This document shows, in pieces, positions 59,569 through 64,000 of a stretch of DNA of 64,000 bases. The stretch's first letter is position 1. The number at the start of each line of letters is the position of its first letter. This DNA comes from Hericium rajendrae (taxonomy: Eukaryota; Basidiomycota; Agaricomycetes; Russulales; Hericiaceae). The position numbers and the translations under genes were made by a program. The stretch is taken from positions 2,542,001 through 2,606,000 of the forward strand of contig CM065886.1 of the NCBI GenBank assembly GCA_033439255.1, written 5' to 3'. Below the pieces are notes generated by a model. It worked only from the letters and a program-made list of their open reading frames with translations, was not told the DNA's origin and did not search any database.

Positions 59569-60458
59569 TCAGAGCACGATGCAGTGCGAGTGCTTCTTGC
59601 CACCCTTGGGCCGCGTGAGAAGCGCCGCGCGCGTCGCGTACTGGAACACCTCCCGCACGCCCTCGCCCGACTTTGCGGAGCACTCGAGGTAGTGCTTGGC
59701 GCCGATCTTCTGCGCGACGGCCATGCCCTGATGGGAACGCCGCGTCAGCGCGCGGAAGAGCCGTAGGGCGAGAGAGCACGCACCTCCTCCGGGGTGACCG
59801 GCCGCTGGCTCGTCTTCCGGAGCTCCTCGATCACGCGCGGGTCGCGCCTCAGGTCCTTCTTGCAGCCGACGAGGATGATGGGCAGGCCCGCGCAGAAGTG
59901 CATCACCTCCGAGATCCACTGAGCGCGCGGCGCTGAGTCAGCACGGGTGCCGCGCGCCGCGAGAGCAAGAGCGCACGCACCTTCTCCTGGACGTTGTCGA
60001 GCGAGTCTGGCGAGTCGACGGCGAAGCAGATGAGGATGACGTGCGAGTCGGGGTAGCTCAGGGGGCGGAGCCGGTCGTAGTCTTCTTGGCCGGCCGTATC
60101 CCATAGCGCGAGCTCGACGTGCTTGCCGTCGACCTCGACGTCCGCGACGTAGTTCTCGAACACGGTCGGCACGTATACCTAGACGCAGGCGCACGGGATC
60201 AGCACGCTGTATGCATGGTTACGTGCACACAAGCGCCGTCGGACGCGGCGTCTAGCGAGGTGACGGTCGCCGGCCGCGGGGCTGCAGGAGCGGGACACAC
60301 CTCTGGGAACGTGCCCTTGGAGAAGACAATCAACAAACAGGTCTGCGGGGGGGTATACGGGTGAGCAACAAAGATCCACGGGGGCAGAGGACTCGTATGC
60401 GGACCTTGCCACAGGCACCATCGCCGACGATGACGAGCTTTCTGCGGATCTCAGACAT
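59569..60458 (-). CDS. RHO1: Rho1-type small GTPase
   Basis: Five exons: 60458-60405, 60342-60301, 60178-59981, 59918-59784, 59727-59569, giving 195 residues. All G-box elements are present: P-loop GDGACGKT, effector region [20 protein letters not shown], the nucleotide-specificity loop GCKKDL (the T/N-K-x-D position), and [10 protein letters not shown]. The C-terminus has a basic patch (KGGKK) and CaaX box CIVL, the Leu predicting geranylgeranylation and plasma-membrane attachment. Rho1 activates beta-1,3-glucan synthase and the Pkc1 wall-integrity pathway. Start chosen at [15 protein letters not shown], the usual Rho1 N-terminus; an in-frame non-ATG extension upstream is ignored. Confidence 0.96.
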
Positions 60459-63400
60459 AAGAGGCGTGAACGGCGGGATGCGACGAGGCTGGTGCGGGGT
60501 GAATGGAGGGGGCGACGAGTCGGGAGGGTCGTTGGAGACGACGACGGTGAGGGGAGACTGTTCGCTGTGAGTGGCCGTGATACGCTCAGCGGGCCCCAAA
60601 GCGGACTTTCAATCTCTTCCAACACTCGGCTGTGCTGCCGGCACTGCCATCACGTAAGCACACTGGGCCGTGCGTGCGACCCTCCTGCTTTCTTTGGGCG
60701 CTCCCCCCTTCGTCCTTGCGACAAGGGCCCGTTGTGATCCACAAAAAATGCCTCTATGGCGTGTCTACGCTCCTATACAGCAGTACAAGATCCGGGTGTA
60801 GCGTCAGCAGTTCCAACGGCATCGCAGCGCCGAGCAAGCACGATCGTAGCCGTCACTATCACCCACGCGCAGGTTATATGCAGCCCACACACCAGCGCCA
60901 GCGGCACTTCGCCGGTGGAGCACCCTATCTCCTTGGCGATTGGATCAACCGCCCTGTCAAAAATCACCAATCATAGAGGCGCCGAAAACACTGCGTCCGA
61001 CGCGCGTTTTCTGTTATTGCCATTGTCAGGTCAGCAGCTCGTCTCTGCACGTCGTATCCAGATGCGTTCGCGTTACGGGCCCAGATTTAGAAGGCGCAAC
61101 TATTAACTCTGTGGTTCTCGGAAGTCGACTGCGATGCTGCCGTGATACAGCGCGGCGCCCCTAGATATGGAGGCTGTTGGATATCATCAGAACCACCCCC
61201 TAATGAAGAAAACACGAAGAACGCACGTTCAGTATCACCATCGACACATTGTCATCTGCGCATCCTGTTAGAACGCAGTGACCTTCTAGACCAGCCCATG
61301 CCGACGGTGTCTGTCCTGCCTCTCGAGCAGACGAGGATATACAGATCCAGGAAATAAGTCCCGTCGCGGTCAACGTCCAACGATTCGGCGCAGGAATGAT
61401 CGGAACCTCGACGGCTGAATCCCGTTTCCGTTTTCCTGAACAGATATCCAGCAGCTCCCTGCGAAACTTATACCCTAAGCCAAGCAATGCAGCCTCCACA
61501 GCCCACTCAGACCACCGCACACGACCACACGCTGTGCACCTGCAGTGGCCAGATCCAGCCCTTGCCGCACAAAACGCCGAAGAATGACTCACATTGCCAG
61601 AATTCGCGATACGCGAGCGTCCGCCTAGAATCCACGCATGGGCTCGCTGCTCTGACCGACCGCCAACGTCGCTGGAAGCCTCCGCCGGCGGGTTGCGCGC
61701 GGTCGACATCAACGTCCATGCGCGTCCGTGCCCGGATCCAAGTCCTCTCGCGCGCACATATGCTCTTACAAAATCCCTTCGGGCCACGGCCCTCGCCAGA
61801 AGTGGAATCGACCACGCCGACCGGCGCGCCTGCGAGCCAGAGGTACGCGGACGCCGGTTTGAGGTTCGAAATACACAGGACGTGCGTAGCGTCGCTCCGC
61901 AGATTCACCAGCGCGGACGCGAGGCCGGTCACTTCTGAAGCGATTCAGAAGCGGGACGTCCAGCTCGATGGCCGATGCTCGAAGCCAGTCTCCGAGGCGA
62001 GCGCCCGGAGGCAGACTCGTAGACGGAGGCCCATTGCTTGCTGCGCACGCTGCATCTGCATTCCGTTCTGAAAGTGCGCCCGCGCTTCTGCAGATGCGTT
62101 AGCGTATCATGAACACTTGAACGCGGAAAGGTGCCTACGGACATATGGCCATCGAGCATCCCGGCAAGCAGTCAACAGCCCCTGCTGAAACAATACCTCG
62201 GTCCTAGTACAATATACGAGAATTGGCAGCGGCGCGCCCGCAGGTATAACTCGAATCAGAATCGAGGCGTAGAGGGGGGACATCGCGCTGGAAGAAAAGG
62301 TTGTGAGCGCTCGGCACGTCCTGCGAGACCGCCGCAGAACATGTGAGACCGCCGCCATCGCGCACTGGATGCGCTGCTACCCGTAGCCTGTGCGCCCGCC
62401 CTATCCGCGCACTCGACGAGCCCCGCGGCACGATACACTGGCGCGCGACACGCGCAGCCGCGCGCCATCCGTGGATTCCACCGCACCCCTGAACGCGTCG
62501 AGCGCGTCGCAAGACACCACGAGTCCGACTCGACGCGTTTGAGGGCGCGTGGGCCGTGTGGATGGAAATGGGGCCCTCAACTGGCGCGGACAAGGCTCGG
62601 TACGCCGCAGATACGAACAGGATCCGCGATGCCAGGTAGCATACGAACCAAACCCCGCGTGGTTGCGCCGAGCTTCGTAGATCCGAAAGGCACGACGCGG
62701 GGAAGCGCCTGGTCGTCCACGCACAACGAAAGACAGGACGGCAGGTCGATCTGGATCTGTCAAGCAAGAGCCTAGACTCTCGAAGCCTGTACGAAGGCGC
62801 GGTTGGGCCGAATGCGCTGCTGTGTGTGGACGAGGCACCTGCAGCGCTCATTGGCTGGTTGCTCGCGCGCATACGGGTCTGTATCTCGCACGGCGTCGTG
62901 CTGGCCAGAACGCTGCAGTTCGAAGCCCGGGGTCACGCGACCGACTCCCTGCTCATCCGGACGCATATGCGCTGCTCACGACGCCGCGCGACAAATGCAG
63001 TATAAATCAGCGCCCAAACGAGCACACACACCGCAGCTTGCAGGCTCGGTCGGCTTCCCGACCGCTGCGCGCGTATACAAGACGGGCGACCGGCCGCAGC
63101 CGCGACGGGCCTTGCACACCGGATGTCGGGGCGGGCGCGGTGGTCCGCTGGTCGGCGTTTCAGGGATCGTGTGCGCGTGAGCAGCGGACGCGATTCCGAG
63201 CTGCTACTTACGCATCGAGGCCTAGATTCGCGAAGGGGGATGCTTCGCGGACGCACACCTGCTTTGGGAGAGCTGGTTCGTTCGGTCCAAATGGAAGGCG
63301 ATTTCGGCTGGTAGAGAGGATCTGGTGAATGCGGAAAGGGGGGTTCCTTACTGTGTCGTTCCTAGATTCGCGAAGGGTGTGGCGGAGCAGCGTGGTCTGT

Positions 63401-64000
63401 CGCGATGCTCTTGGATGGATGGACACGCTGAGACGCGTGTGTAGGTCAGCTAGGTCGTTCGTCCACTCCAAGGGGAAGGCGATCCGACGAGTCCGGCACG
63501 GGAAGATGTGTATCCTCACGATGATTGACTGCTGACCCGATGCTCGAGGACGGGAATGGAGAGGGCAGAGGCCATCAAAGCGGATCAGCAGACGGCAAAG
63601 GTACAGCGCGCCACCGATCGCGAAGCTTCTGCGAGGACAGAAACGAGGCAAGCAAGAGCCCACAGGATACCATAAGCACGCACACCTGAGCAGGAACGGC
63701 GTGAATCGTCCCATCTTGGCAACCTCGAGGCTCCCTGTCAGCCAGTCAGCAGAGACTGACGGTGGGAACCTTTAAGGCCTCGATTCTAGAAGCGCTGCCG
63801 GAGTTCCTGGGCACGACCGACTGGGGAGGACAGCTGCCGTTCGTGGACAGCCCTCGATGTCATCGCGCGAGCCAGCGTCGCAGGCGCGTCTACTCCACCG
63901 CGCGGGAGGGCCCAGCCGGCGAACATTCCAGACACCCGCCCCTACGGCAGGGTTAGGTCTTGCATCATCGGCCCCGCGGCATATAACGGCGCACCACTGC
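60459..64000. other. GC-rich stretch with no supported gene
   Basis: 3.5 kb upstream of Rho1. Overlapping frames run on both strands (for example minus 62204-62872 and 63208-63714), but none shows a domain, a plausible start or splice pairs. CpG is frequent. A 17-bp direct repeat CCTAGATTCGCGAAGGG occurs at 63221 and 63361. The distal part may hold an uncharacterised repeat or the edge of a gene outside the window. Confidence 0.5.
63221..63377 (+). repeat. 17-bp direct repeat
   Basis: CCTAGATTCGCGAAGGG at 63221-63237 and again at 63361-63377, 140 bp apart. Sequence after each copy (GTTCGTTCGGTCC and AAGGCGAT at 63272-63301; TCGTTCGTCCACTCC and AAGGCGAT at 63452-63484) is also related, so this is a degenerate tandem duplication. 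Confidence 0.5.

Overview
The window is nuclear DNA from a filamentous basidiomycete, most likely an Agaricomycete. Three things point there. Nearly every gene is cut by many GT-AG introns of about 45-65 nt. The gene types are those of mushroom-forming fungi (F-box-like genes in tandem, a DUF6534 multi-pass protein, MLKL-NTD-like helical domains, P450, a fungal chitin synthase, Rho1). The two tRNA genes carry short canonical introns. I cannot fix genus or species. All exon models were built by hand from reading frame, splice consensus and family fit, without alignment or transcripts.

Layout. 0-0.3 kb: 3' end of a WrbA-type quinone reductase. 1.1-5.15 kb: two adjacent F-box-like copies (minus), each with a broken frame relative to the other. 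6.2-10.5 kb: a secreted aspartic protease and COP9 signalosome subunit 3 (plus). 10.6-13.4 kb: a repeat-rich accessory patch with an orphan retrotransposon gag, a short MLKL-NTD-like gene and a dead copy of it. 13.8-19.7 kb: three acetoin-reductase-like SDR genes, one inverted and two inside a ~2.24 kb segmental duplication. 21.9-36.2 kb: a 19-exon DUF6534 membrane protein, a small unknown gene, a cyclopropane-fatty-acid-synthase-like methyltransferase, a P450, an alpha/beta hydrolase, a small unknown gene, tRNA-Arg and an S33 peptidase. With the SDRs this looks like a loose group of tailoring enzymes. 36.5-42.7 kb: a large disordered protein with a PIP-like motif, another MLKL-NTD-like gene, a gene of unknown family, tRNA-Leu and a tiny gene. 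43.5-60.5 kb is conserved housekeeping territory: chitin synthase, GPI16/PIG-T, AFG2-type AAA ATPase, an 819-aa membrane protein and Rho1. 60.5-64 kb holds no gene I can support.

How genes may work together. Chitin synthase, Rho1 and GPI16 all serve the cell wall and its GPI proteins, but they are separate transcription units and their nearness may be chance. GPI16 and AFG2 are divergent across about 380 bp. The SDR/CFA-synthase/P450/hydrolase stretch could be a co-regulated lipid- or polyol-modifying group, but no backbone synthase or transcription factor is visible, so this is only a hypothesis.
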